From NCBI GenBank assembly GCA_025504975.1, contig JANUWI010000001.1, positions 4,030,001 to 4,094,000 of the forward strand: 64,000 nucleotides of DNA. Direction: 5' to 3'. Positions 23,047-33,699 of the stretch are shown here, one piece after another. A model generated the notes under the pieces. The model was not told the origin of the DNA. It did not search any database and saw nothing but the letters and a program-made list of their open reading frames with translations. Position 1 is the stretch's first letter. Each line of letters opens with the position of its first letter. The DNA is from Plenodomus lindquistii (lineage: Eukaryota; Ascomycota; Dothideomycetes; Pleosporales; Leptosphaeriaceae). The translations under genes were made by a program, and so were the position numbers.

Positions 23047-24294
23047 TCATTCCTTTGGCCGTTGCACAAGCTCCTCCTCCGAATCTTTGCTGTGAAATCC
23101 ATGCTCCAGCCTTGTGACTGAGCCCAAGGATGCTCGTTCTTTCGGCTTCGCCCTCAAAGAAGAAAGTCTATATGGCCGTCGTCGCGCGGAAGCGTCGTTG
23201 CTGCCTTCAGAGGTAAACTTCCCTCTGACCTTGGTCCACAATGGCTTCAGCGAGGGAAGATTTACTGCTATGACAGCACACTGCACCTCGAATGCTGCGA
23301 CAATGATCATCCTCCCAACATCTATCGAGGCGTCTGTCTTCATGGAGGTAACGGAGATCAGAACTGGTAACCGGAGGATCGCAACAGTGACGGATATGAG
23401 CCCGAAGCCGAGAACGGAAAGAATTGTGACTTTGCGCCGGAGCGTCATTTGTAGCGTCCATATCGTGGTAACTGGGATGCACAGAATATAAAGGTCCATG
23501 GCAATGTTCTAGGTAGCATCAGCGATTGGTGTGCAGTAGAGCCCAGCACGCATTGCGACTCACCATGGCAGGCGGCGTGAGCATGACGGTGCGCGTATCG
23601 ATGCATGTAACCTCTGGATGTAGCAGGGGGTTAAATATCTTCTCAAAGGGTATGCATTGTAGAACGGTCATGAGCCTATCCAGTGTTAGTCTTAGACCAT
23701 ACGCAGTCCCAGTCGTTTCCGGCATACTTACAGACTTGACAGAAATACAGCGTTGTTAAGAAAGAATCCAAGGTACACGAAAATACGAAAATTCCGTTCG
23801 GGAGAGAGGCGTAGGTAAAAGAGTAGGAATGTCGTCTTGATGACAAAGTGAGCACCATAGATGACGATTTCCTCGATGAAGGCAGTCTGTCTCTGTCATC
23901 AGCAAGAAGACTTGTGATGCTGCGAGGGTATGATCTCACGCGAAGAAGATTCAGTGACTGGAAACTGCAATCTTCATTTCCGGCCCTGCGCGCATGTCAG
24001 CCTTTGTCAGCGCCCGTCTCGTGGCTTCAGATACATACTTGCCACATCCAATATTGAGAAACAGTTGTAAAACAACTTGATGCGTGATGTTGACCAGCTA
24101 TGAGAGTCAGTATGGTGAAGAGCTTGCTTGTGCTTTAGGCCACTTACCAGCACAACACACGAGGCTGTATCGTCCCAGCCCCATGATTTCAAAACCAGAG
24201 CGCGGGAGTAAAAGCGTGCAATCGAGGAAGCGATACCTACGGCGAAAGTCACGTAGGCGATAGCGTAGGCCAGTTCGTACAGACCGTTGGCCAT
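23047..24294 (-). CDS. Rhodopsin-like (PTH11-type, no CFEM) seven-helix membrane protein
   Basis: Five exons, minus strand: 24294-24148, 24097-24039, 23890-23732, 23675-23564 and 23508-23047; 312 aa; introns 50, 148, 56 and 55 bp. Start is the ATG giving MANGLYELAYAIAYVTF. The path reads RFYSRALVLKSWGWDD (loop with the WGWDD motif of this family), VNITHQVVLQLFLNIGCGK, FLLFYLRLSPERNFRIFVYL, then NPLLHPEVTCIDTRTVML and NIAMDLYILCIPVTTIW, which together are the hallmark order of fungal rhodopsin-domain integral membrane proteins. About six to seven hydrophobic spans, then a basic/Ser-rich cytosolic tail from ~255. There is no CFEM domain at the N-terminus. The 148 bp second intron uses the acceptor ACAGAG at 23891 and is the least certain join. 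Members include PTH11-like receptors and proteins in metabolite clusters. The gene is 390 bp upstream of the P450 on the same strand, so co-regulation is possible but unproven. Confidence 0.85.
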
Positions 24295-25500
24295 GATCAC
24301 AAAAGAATTTCTGCGGAATAAGTGAAGATTGCACGTCGTACGGCGTGTGTCGGGATGGCCATTGTATCACTTTTTGTCCCTCAAAATTGGCGACATGATT
24401 GGTACAAGCCAAGTATGAAACGCTGCGCCCGATGTGGTTCTGTCACGGGCCATTGGAAGCGAAGATCTATGTACTGTTACAAGCTGGCCGCTGAACCATT
24501 AGGAGAACTTTTGCAGGGGCTTTGCCGCAAGCGACCAGTCGCTTTGGGCAGTTACTGTGTATATTGATTTGGGCGCGGCAGAAAGGTCAAGGGTTAGCTT
24601 GGCGACGGATCTCGGGTTCTGTAGCATACTTTGGGAATGATCGTTGCCGATTGTTCATGCGATGATCAACCTCCTATGCACCTGGACGGTTTGGTGTTGT
24701 CAAAATGGCGGGACGCGGCACGCAGCACGCCTAAGGACAATTTGACGATATCAAGGCTTGACATGTCCGATATACATACGAGCAAACATTCGTGAGACAA
24801 GCCGATACTGCGGACGAATTGCGTCGGATACTCTAGAAAGAAGGTGCTGATAGATCATCCTTGCATCGTGCGACGCGGAGAAGTTGGGAGGACAGCGGCA
24901 CGCGGGGATTTAGTTTAGCTTCCGTGAGGCGGCCCGAAAAGGCATTCTAGCGAGGTGCAAGCGCGTGCACCGCCTGCATCGGCCGCCATACCTATCTCTC
25001 CTTCCCCCCTCATCGATGATTATACTGTGTACGCTCGACCAACTTAGACATTGCTTTCCTGCTCTTCTCGAGCAAGAGACCAACATCGCTTAGGCCAACG
25101 CGCTGCGATTCATCCCATAGCTTTTGCTTGTTAGGAATCCCCTTATGCACAGCTTTACCGGTTGATAGAGTACGAGGGTTCCAAGGAACTACCTCGGTGT
25201 TTTTGGTGTCTGTCTATACAGCATATCCTGAGCATCGCAAACAGTAGTTCGATAACACCTCTGGCCCCCCACCCTCTCTCGCCTCTCGCTCCAGTTCCTT
25301 TTCCAGGAACTACTTGTGTTACACGAAATTGAAGAGGAACGAGACGTTATCCACTCGTTGAGTCGTTGCTTCTTGGACCGACGATCTCCAACGCCACATG
25401 CATAGCAACACTTTATTCAAGATTGATGGTCCATTTTAGCTTAGGCCAAAGAGGGTTGTGTAAGCTCTTTTCTTGAACGGGAAATGTCGTTCCGATAAAT
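24295..25500. other. Intergenic; no gene seen
   Basis: About 1.2 kb upstream of the 7TM gene. No coding frame of note. Contains a CT/CCCC-rich patch near 25005 and 25265 (CTGGCCCCCCACCCTCTC). No unit of the island repeat could be placed before about 25500. Confidence 0.45.
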
Positions 25501-27130
25501 TCCAAATCCGACAGGGAAGAGCTCCACGATCCGAGTCAGACGTGTCATGTCTCCGAAGTCGATCGCGGAACCACATTGCAAGATTGCGCTAAAGTCATGG
25601 AAGCAGGCACCTTTTTGTCTGCTTCCAGAGTGGGCCCATGACTACCATTGAAGTCTTTTTTGCACTCAAACAGCGCAGGCCTTGACAAGGTCCCAATCGC
25701 GTTCCTTCCGAAACGACGTGGATATCGTGTGGTAGAAGGAAGAAGAGGAGTTATTAAGAGGTGATATCTATACACATGTATCCCTCCAGCCAGATCACAA
25801 CGTATCACCACGTTTGCAGAATATCTGAGAGCTGTGTGTGTTCAGACACACTACATACCCCATCGAGGTTAGAGGCGTAGCCATGTCGCCTAAATTTTGA
25901 CCCACCGAGTCATACAACATAAAGCGATTAGCCATGCGTCTTGGGTAGAAACAGCGGGATATATCGTGGCCGAAACAATGACCCACGTACCAATCGCTTC
26001 GCCTCGGCCAATTTCCAAAGACGTAGAGCCTCGCGAAAATCGATCATCGAGGAAAAGAATCCCACAATGAACGAGTATCCCTGTGCCAGACACGCACCTG
26101 AGGCTGAAGAATTCGGATCCCACGCACAACGCACACATGCGTCTGTGCATCTCGCGTTTGATGTTCGCTATCGGTACTTGTGTCTGAGGAAGAACTGAAG
26201 TTGCTGGACAAGTGAGATCATCTGGCACTCACATGTCGGTGCACCGCGCACGTTCAATCCCCAAGCAGTTTGATACCGTGTTACCCATTTGTCTTGAACT
26301 CAAGCAAGCCACTCTCACCGTTGCAATACATGGTCGAGCCTCGCACACGCCTCCATGGATTGATGACGTCGACTTTCCTGTAGATGTCATTGCTCTCAAT
26401 CACAATTCTACCGGTTTCGAGACTTTTCTTTAGACACAATACCTCGTATCTGGGTTCCGAAACACTACATTACTGCAAGGGTAGTAAAAAGGTCGATACA
26501 GTGGAGAAACGTGAGATTTATATGCCCTGTTCCCCTTCTCATGCAAACTTACTTCGATTCTTTTGAACACCCAATCGTATGAGTGCCGGCTCCAGTACCT
26601 TAAGAAGCGGAGCACAAGCCAGAAATAAGAAATGAGCAAGATGAATTTTGCCATACATGGTTCCCAGAGCTCCGCAGCCATCAATACATGCCCATGGGAG
26701 TTTCAATTGAATGGCACTCGGACGCACACACATGCGAATAGGAGAATGATCTTTCGGAAACCAAGCGCCTACAACGCATTTGGCAAGATAGTACTTGTTG
26801 GAGTGTCACGATTTTGCGGTGGAAACGAGACTCCGGTAGTGTAAAGTCTGAGGCTGAATACCCAAACCTGTCTGAACACGCGCTAATGTTATACCCAAGA
26901 TCTGTTCCAAAGGCATCATGTTTATTCCCTAAAACTTTAGATTGCGCTCCTCCGAGCGGCGCAAGCATGACACTTGTCTAAGCGGTTTTTGACACTTCGA
27001 ATCTGGCTTGGCTGCACGCTCACATGACGTCGGCCTGAGCTTGTTTGGGGAAGAACTCGTGCTCACACCATGACCATGGCCTACCATAATTTTGAGACCA
27101 GACAGCACATTGTCGTGGTATGTTCGCTGG
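25500..27130 (+). repeat. Repeat island 3, decayed left part; no gene seen
   Basis: Gene-free. TATA-like cores occur near 25768 (GGTGATATCTATACAC after an AGAAGGAAGAAGAGGAG run and before CCCTCC) and 26518 (GAGATTTATATGCCC). Shared words with better-preserved units include GGAGAATGAT, CGCACACACATGCG near 26724 and CTCACATG near 26228 and 27021. Alignment is loose. No protein family is recognisable in any frame. Confidence 0.5.
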
Positions 27131-28270
27131 AACTCGACACTAATCGAACATGATGTGCGTTCATTTGCTGGACTTCTTCTCCAGCGAGGACACTCAACAT
27201 GGGATTGTGGCCCTCTCCTTTCGACAGCACAGTCCTCCAGATCATCAGGTTGAGGCAATTGCTTTTAGAAACCAGCAACTTGATGCCAGCATGGAGGAGA
27301 GATCGAGCGTTGCAAATAGTGAGGGTTTGTATAGGCCCTTTACTCATTACGTTCATACGTGTCCTATTTTCGAGCCCACGTGTTATTTTTTCATTCATGC
27401 CTTGTTGAATGTTCGCTGGGTCTCCACATCCATCGGATCTCTCGTGAGTATTTTTCATATCGTGGCGCGAGACGCACACAACATAAGCCTGAACCATATG
27501 CATTTTCACATGAGTCCTCCAGACCATCAAATTGCAGTTGTTTCGTTTTCGAAAACCAGCCATATCGCGCTGGTACACAGGAGGAGCGAAGAACCCTTGC
27601 AATTGGGAGTGTTTATATATCCTCCATTCTTAAAAGTATGTACTATATCTCATGTCTCTCTCTGAAGACATGACAAATATCTAATAAGCTTTCTATTACT
27701 CTCACATATCCGCGAAGTCATTGCATGTCTATTGGAACATTTTTGAGACTCTCGCACCGGCGAGAGACACACACAACATCATATTTCGTCGATGCAATTT
27801 TTGAGAACACAGTCCCCATCATACAATTCTGACGTACGTTCTCGGAGACTAGCGACCCTGTGCTGTCGTAAAGAAGAAGAGAAGCACTTAGAGTAAGAGG
27901 GTTTAAATATTTTCCCTCACTCGAAGTACGTACGAATGTTATGCGTTTTGAACCTCATTGCTTTCATGCCTTGTGGAGTGTTTGTAGAATCTTCACAGTC
28001 ATTGCATATCAAGATCTCTTTTTCTGGACTCGAGCACCGGCGAGAGACGCACAACATGAATCTTCTCAATGCAATTTTTGAGAACATAGTCCAGACCATA
28101 AAGATCGAGGATTAGTATTTGAAGACAAGGAGGTCGTGCTGGTATACAAGGAACATTCAGTATAGCGCAGGGAAGTTGTAGTTTATACACACGCTTTCCG
28201 AAGCGCGCATTCAAGTTACCGTGTCCCAGAGCGTTCATCCACATCTTCTGCGCCAGATCATCTTATCACA
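27130..28270 (+). repeat. Repeat island 3, best-preserved ~285 bp tandem array
   Basis: TATA-like cores begin near 27325 (GGGTTTGTATAGG), 27611 (GTTTATATATCC), 27901 (GTTTAAATATTTTCC) and 28181 (GTTTATACACAC): steps 286, 290 and 280. A second anchor, GAGACGCACACAACAT in variants, sits near 27468, 27757 and 28045; each is followed by ATGCA(A)TTTTTGAGAACA or a variant and then AGTCC...CAT. A third anchor, TTCATGCCTTGT, occurs near 27393 and 27966, two units apart, with a weaker copy near 27718. All anchors keep the same order and orientation, so this is a true tandem repeat with roughly 285 bp units and substantial divergence. Confidence 0.85.
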
Positions 28271-29440
28271 CCGCATAGCTTTCGACATCATTTGATCGCG
28301 ACCGCTCTTCGCAGGCTCTGAAGCACATAGGTGAGTTGGAAGAGTCCTCGTGCCGAGTCCAGCGCTGTCCCACCCATCAGCTGTTGCTTTATCTTTTAGA
28401 AGCAGATCCTGCACTCTACAACATGCTTTGAACATCCGTATCTTTTCAAATTGCAATTCCAGGAATAATAGTGAAAAGCGTAGAGGATTGCAGTATGGGA
28501 GAGAGGGGTTTATATAGCTGCGTTGTTTGGAAGCTCTGAAATGTCAGTCTACCGAACCGTTCATGCGTGCAAGCCATCTAAACCAAATGGATTGATAATA
28601 GCGTAGAGCTTTTTACATGACTTGATCATACTAAAAGCTTTACAATTTACAACGTTCCCAAAATCCCGAGTTCATGCATTCAAAAACACGTCGATTTGTG
28701 TGTCGAGCCGAGCGCTCGCTCACACGCCCATGAGACGAATATGTGTAATGTTTTGGAAACAAGACCTCTGTGCCATTCGAACCTTGGTCCAGTGTTTTGG
28801 AAGCGTGGGCTTTGTGGTGGTGATGAGTGTGGGAGAGTGCGGTAGGCAAGGGAAGATAGGATTATATAGATGCGCGGCTTGAAAGTTCTCAAATCCATAC
28901 GCACATCCTTTGAAGTCACGTGTCCATGTGTCTGTCTGTCCGAGCGTGCGTTCCCGCCATGGTCTTCAGGGCCACTCACTCACTCAATCACGTTGCAGCT
29001 TGGTCGATAATTCTAGAGCCTCCAGCCAGCCCATGCATTCGAAACAACATCATTTCGTTTCTTTTTGTGAAAAGTCCGGCTCGGTCTTACACATCCTTCC
29101 GTGTCTGGAAGTGACGTTTTAGGAGCAGGGTCTCCACGACATGCATTCGTTGCAAGCACCTTTTGGACACACAAGAGCGGCGGTGGTGATGAGGAGTCGT
29201 GGATAGTACGGTAGGAGGGAGGATTTATATACCTGCGCTATTCGAACAATGCGGATGGGTGGTGCATGTAATCTGTACGGGGACACCTGTGTTGGGAGGT
29301 CGTGAGATGACATGTGTTGCGTACCAAGCCCTTTTTTCACGCGAGGCCACGAAGAACAGTGTGTACACAAACTATGAGATGCGTGAAAGAGATCATGATA
29401 CTTCTGCCATGGTTTAGCGTTGCGGGTACTGCAGAGGCAT
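28270..29440 (+). repeat. Repeat island 3, right part: longer units, two closely similar TATA blocks
   Basis: TATA-like cores near 28508, 28860 and 29223, steps about 352 and 363. The blocks at ~28810-28866 and ~29180-29230 are strikingly alike: GGTGGTGATGAG, then GTGGGAGAGTGCGGTAGG versus GTGGATAGTACGGTAGG, then a GGAAGATAGGATTATATA versus GGGAGGATTTATATA ending. The 28480-28515 block (GATTGCAGTATGGGAGAGAG, then GGTTTATATAG) is a further relative. The similarity suggests a later local duplication than in the rest of the island. No coding content recognised. Confidence 0.7.
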
Positions 29441-29665
29441 CATGCGAACGTTCCAGAACAAAACATTATAATTGGGTGTGCTTCTTCAACCGCACAAAGG
29501 CGATAGCGCTACAAGCCCAATTACTATCTTACACACCTCCCTTTCTACCGCGGACGTACGTCTTCGACCTCCCCTTCCTGGGGGAAATAGCATTCCATCC
29601 TCTTATCCCACACACGCTTTCCAGTGTTTCACACTTACGCTCACACTCCTCCTCCTCCAACAATC

Positions 29666-31252
29666 CTAATAAATCCCCGGAATAATCCTCCAAGGCACCA
29701 ACTCAACATAACGATCCCAATCCTTGCCATACTTCCTCCTACACTTCTCCTCATCCCTACGCTCGCGATGCACAAGCAACACCGCAAAGTACACCATGAA
29801 GAAGTACGTGAAGATCATGCCCCAGCCTTTTGCCTCACCAGGGACGACATACTTGCCATAGCTATCCTTGAAGAAATACGCGTCGTTTTGCGTCGCAGTC
29901 ACAGGCGCAGTCGCCGCATTCTTGATAACATAACCAGACAGCGCGGTAGGAAGGACATACGACCAGCTCATGAACCAATCACCCAGATAATTGATATGGC
30001 GGGCGGTTCCCCACCACCCGGAGACGAGGAGCTTGGAGCCCGCGGCCGTTTCGATGTATTTGAGGTGTTTGACGCGCTCGTCGTTGGGGTTGGTGCGGAA
30101 CCGGTTCTTCTCGTTGTTGACGGCGCGGAAAATGTAGTATCCTATTCCTTGGACGGCGAGGACGGCGGCGACGCCTTTGAAACCGAGGTCGACGGGGTAG
30201 ACGCTGAGGTAGCGGGTTTGGATGCTGTAGGTGAAGGGGACCCAGACGAGGTCGCCAAAGGATAACATCATGCCGAAGCCGTCGGCGATGATGTCGATGG
30301 TGGTTAGGATGGCGGGTTCCATGTACAAGGCGTCGAAGGTGTAGATGGTTTGTGCGACAGTGATGAGGATGATGGAGTCGGTCACGCGGCCGAAGTTGCG
30401 GTATTGCTGCATGATGAAGGCCAGGTCCATGATGATCCAGCCTAGCATGCCGGGGCGGAGTTCACACCATGCTTTGATGTCGACTTCGCCGAAGATGGGG
30501 AGAGTGATACGGGGGTTGAGTTCGCGCCCGATGAACCAGTCGTAGAGCATGTTACCGGTATGGCCACCGGCGGCGAGCTCACGCATGGAGGGGTCTTTCG
30601 GGTGCTTGACGCTGAATGAGGCGATGTAGCAGTACGTGGCTAGGAAGTAGGAGATGAGAATGTTGGAGGTCAGGATGCCAACATAGTTGCTGGCAATGAA
30701 GGTCCAGACAGGAAATTCGGCGCCTTGGGCAACTGTGCCAGCGCCAAGGAGGGTCATGATGAAGAGGGCAGAGTTCCAGGCTGGCCATGTTAGTCGATGA
30801 AGGGTAAAAGTAATTTGGGAGCAACACACCATTGAAGCGGTACTTGAGACGTCCTCCAGATTTCAACTCGGTGCCGTGTGCTTCCTCAGCTGGAAGGAAG
30901 CGATAGAGCGCGAGACTGAGGAGGTAGTAACTCAGCGTGCCGAGGAAGGCATTGAAGTTGATGAGACCAGAGAACCCCGTCCATCCCACCTCTTTCTTCA
31001 GCTGATCAAAGTCCAAGCTGTACGGGTGGAGCAGAGATGGCGCAGGACACCCTGAGATGTCGTTGCAAAGGAATGTGAAGACATAGACCAGGACTGGTAG
31101 ACCGAAGGAGATGACAAAGGCTCCCGGGCTGGGGATGTTAGCGCGACGTGTGTGACTTTTGGAGAATGAACTTACGGTCCGAGGAACTCATAGCCATGGG
31201 GTTCCTCGGCAATGGCCTTTGCGACCTTGTCCGTCTTACTCTTATTCGCCAT
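29666..31252 (-). CDS. ERG24: Delta(14)-sterol reductase
   Basis: Three exons, minus strand: 31252-31176, 31128-30830 and 30780-29666; introns 47 and 49 bp; 496 aa. The family is clear from EPHGYEFLGPPGAF at the N-terminus, FGRVTDSIILI.. / IYTFDALYMEPAILTT in the middle, and the sterol-reductase signature LLVSGWWGTARHINYLGDW near 375, ending with HRERRDEEKCRRKYGKDW and the VPWRIIPGIY terminus typical of ERG4/ERG24 proteins. Eight or more hydrophobic spans place it in the ER membrane. It reduces the C14=C15 double bond left by CYP51 using NADPH, in ergosterol synthesis, and is a morpholine-fungicide target. ERG24 rather than ERG4 is chosen from GYEFLGPPGA and overall order; ERG4 is the alternative. 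The frame is intact. Its 5' end faces the Mrl1-like gene 530 bp away, so the two share a promoter region. It abuts repeat island 3 on its 3' side. Confidence 0.93.
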
Positions 31253-31779
31253 GGTTCAACCCTTGCTCTTTCAAAACGTAGCAAAGGAACAGTCTTCTCA
31301 ATAGGGGCGCTCGCGACGCGTCCAGCCACGGGTCTCTTCTCCAGCACACTGTTGCACGATTGCAACGCGTCAATTCAACGGCGTTATATACTCGTGCTTC
31401 GAAGGTCGCGCGACGAAAAACCTGGCCGGATAGAATCAACCCGCTCCTCCAAAATGACACGACAATCCATCGCTCTGCCGGTCAAAACTGCATGACGCGG
31501 TCATAGCTGCCAAGCCGCGCTAGTCTGCATCGGGCTCCCGTTCCCGCAGGTCAGGTCAGCTTCAGCCACGGATGCGCTTGGGGGCCGCGGCTCCGGGCAA
31601 ACGTGTCGCGATTCGATGCCGCCGCCCAGGGTCAAGCAAGGCGACGTCGTGCCGTGAATGTCTTTGATAGCTAGCCAGGCCGAAGACATCAGCAGGACTG
31701 ACTTGATACCTCGACGCTCGTTCTTGCCCTTCCCCCTCTTTCTCACCGGCGATCCAATCACCGCTGTACACCAGTGACG

Positions 31780-33076
31780 ATGCGGTCATACCGTGCATTA
31801 TCTACACTGCTCCTCCTCCTCTCCCAGCATGTAGCCGCCGCCTCCGATAAACCGCTCAAGGCATGCACCGTCATCTCGCCCACGTCCGAACGCTTCTTCG
31901 ACCTCAACCCTCTCCGACGCCTCCCGCCCTCTGAAAGCGACAAGAAGAGCAAGAAGGAGGGGGACGAGGGGAGTTGGCATGCGCGCGGGTACGACTATGG
32001 CGCCAACTTCACCATCAACTTCTGCGGACCGGTGGTGGAGGAGCTAGACGCCGTGCAGGACCTCGACAAAGGACTATGGAGGAACGTCAGCGCATTCTAC
32101 GAAAAGGGAGATAAGCAGTTTGCTATTGGGTGAGTGCTTCCCGACACCAACTGCAAGACCGCAACGAGGCTCCATCATGTACATTCAAGACAGCCCAAGC
32201 GGCAGGACAATCAAACACCAGCTAACACCCCACCCCTCACCAGCCTCGAAAACTCAACGCCCATCTTCCGCGGCCGCAAACTAATCCTCAACTACACCGG
32301 CGGCTCGCTCTGCCCCTCCAGCCCCTCCAAATCCGCCCGCCGCTCCGCCCCAATCTCCCTCCCCCTCTCCCCCCGCGAGATCCTCGACGACGACGACGAC
32401 GACGACAAAGACTCCGACAAAGACAAGAAAAAGCCCTCTAAAGACAAGACCCCCGAACGCCGCAAAACAACAGTCCTCTCCCTCCTCTGCGACTCCGACC
32501 CCTTGGCCAAAACAAGCATATCCTTCGTCGCAGCAGTAGACAGCTGCACCTACTTTTTCGAGGGCCGCTCGCCCCACGCATGCGGCGGCGTGCACCAGGA
32601 GACGCAGACACTAGGGCCCGGCGGCGTGTTCAGCGTCATCGCCCTCATTGCTGTGCTAGTGTACTTTGTAGGTGGTTGTGTGTATCAGCGCACAGTCATG
32701 CATCAGCGGGGTTGGAGACAGTTGCCGAATTATAGCATGTGGGCGGGGATATGGGGGTTTTTCGCGGTATGTATGCGTTTTTTTGTGCCGAGGGGGTGGG
32801 GCAGAGGGAGGGGTTCCGCGTTGTTGTAGATTGGTAGTGGGGCATGGGGAGGGTATAACTTGCGGGGGTGGTTGAAGGGGTTCAATGACATACAGAGCTG
32901 ATGCTAAACAGGATCTTTTCATCATTCTCACGTCGTCGTGTGCAAGACTTATGCCGTCGAGACGAGGGTATAGCCGTGTTAGTCTTGGACAGGATGGCGG
33001 ACGTGGTGGGAGGGGTCGCAGAAATGAAGATGAGAATCGGTTGATTGATAACTTGGATGAGGAGTGGGATGATTGA
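31780..33076 (+). CDS. Mannose-6-phosphate-receptor-like (MRH domain) sorting protein, Mrl1/Atg27 type
   Basis: Three exons, 31780-32129, 32244-32766 and 32912-33076; introns 114 and 145 bp; 345 aa. A signal peptide (RALSTLLLLLSQHVAAASD) precedes an MRH-like lumenal domain: ACTVISPTSERFFDLNPLRR, FTINFCGPVVEE, LILNYTGGSLCPS, LLCDSDPLAKTSISFVAAVD and SPHACGG carry the paired Cys residues expected of that fold. A single membrane span (VFSVIALIAVLVYFVGGCVY, ~245-265) is followed by GWRQLPNYSMW and a cytosolic tail with YSRVSLGQ, a possible YxxPhi-type sorting signal, ending acidic (DEEWDD). Members cycle between Golgi and endosome/vacuole; yeast Mrl1 assists vacuolar hydrolase maturation, Atg27 autophagy. 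An Asp run followed by a Lys/Asp stretch (encoded near 32385-32450) interrupts the lumenal domain and looks like triplet expansion. Mrl1 versus Atg27 is not decided. Confidence 0.82.
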
Positions 33077-33699
33077 GAGGATTAAATAACATTTTGGGCT
33101 GGGTTATCTCGCGTAGCATATTGGCGCATTGGCGTTCACGATGATTGTGGCTTTGGGGTTCATGGATATAAGCTGGTTGCTGGGATAAACGATGAGTCTA
33201 TGGGTCTATGGCATATTGGGAATACAAAAGCGTTTTTGATGGACACTCCATATGTGCATGCACTCGTGGTTCTGTAGATACTTGAGTTCTACTGAATTGC
33301 CCGTCTGTCCAGTCGCTACACCTGTCCTCCACTTTGGGCAGCCCCTCAATGCGATGAGCAGGATCGCCCAAAGCTCATACGATGTACTGAGCCAGGCTGG
33401 CAAGGCTGGCAGGGCCAAATGAAGTATGTGCAACCGACTCACGTAAAAATGTGCTCCACGCCACATTCCATAACAAAAGAAAATGCTTTGAGCTACTGAT
33501 GCTCTGGGGGTATCGTTGCTGAAAATAACAAATGAAGACCATCGCTGACACTGCAAAGACATGGCTGTGTGTCTCACAGAAGCGGCTTCTGCTATGTGCA
33601 TCCGGAGTTACCGCAGAAAGGATTGTGATGGTCCAGCGGAAACTAGGAATGAAACGCAAGGGATACTTTTCAAAGCTGTCGAGACCATTGTCCTGGGTC
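33077..33699. other. Intergenic between converging genes; no gene seen
   Basis: Holds the 3' flanks of the Mrl1-like gene and the large GTPase gene. Overlapping short frames on both strands (33206-33659) have no family resemblance. No island-type unit seen. Confidence 0.45.

Noticed and set aside
24960..25500. CT-rich, C-run region as possible gene leader
   Set aside because: No coding frame follows it on either strand before repeat island 3 begins.
27150..27665. 171-aa frame in island 3
   Set aside because: It runs through two tandem units and a TATA core; similar frames in other units do not share its peptide.
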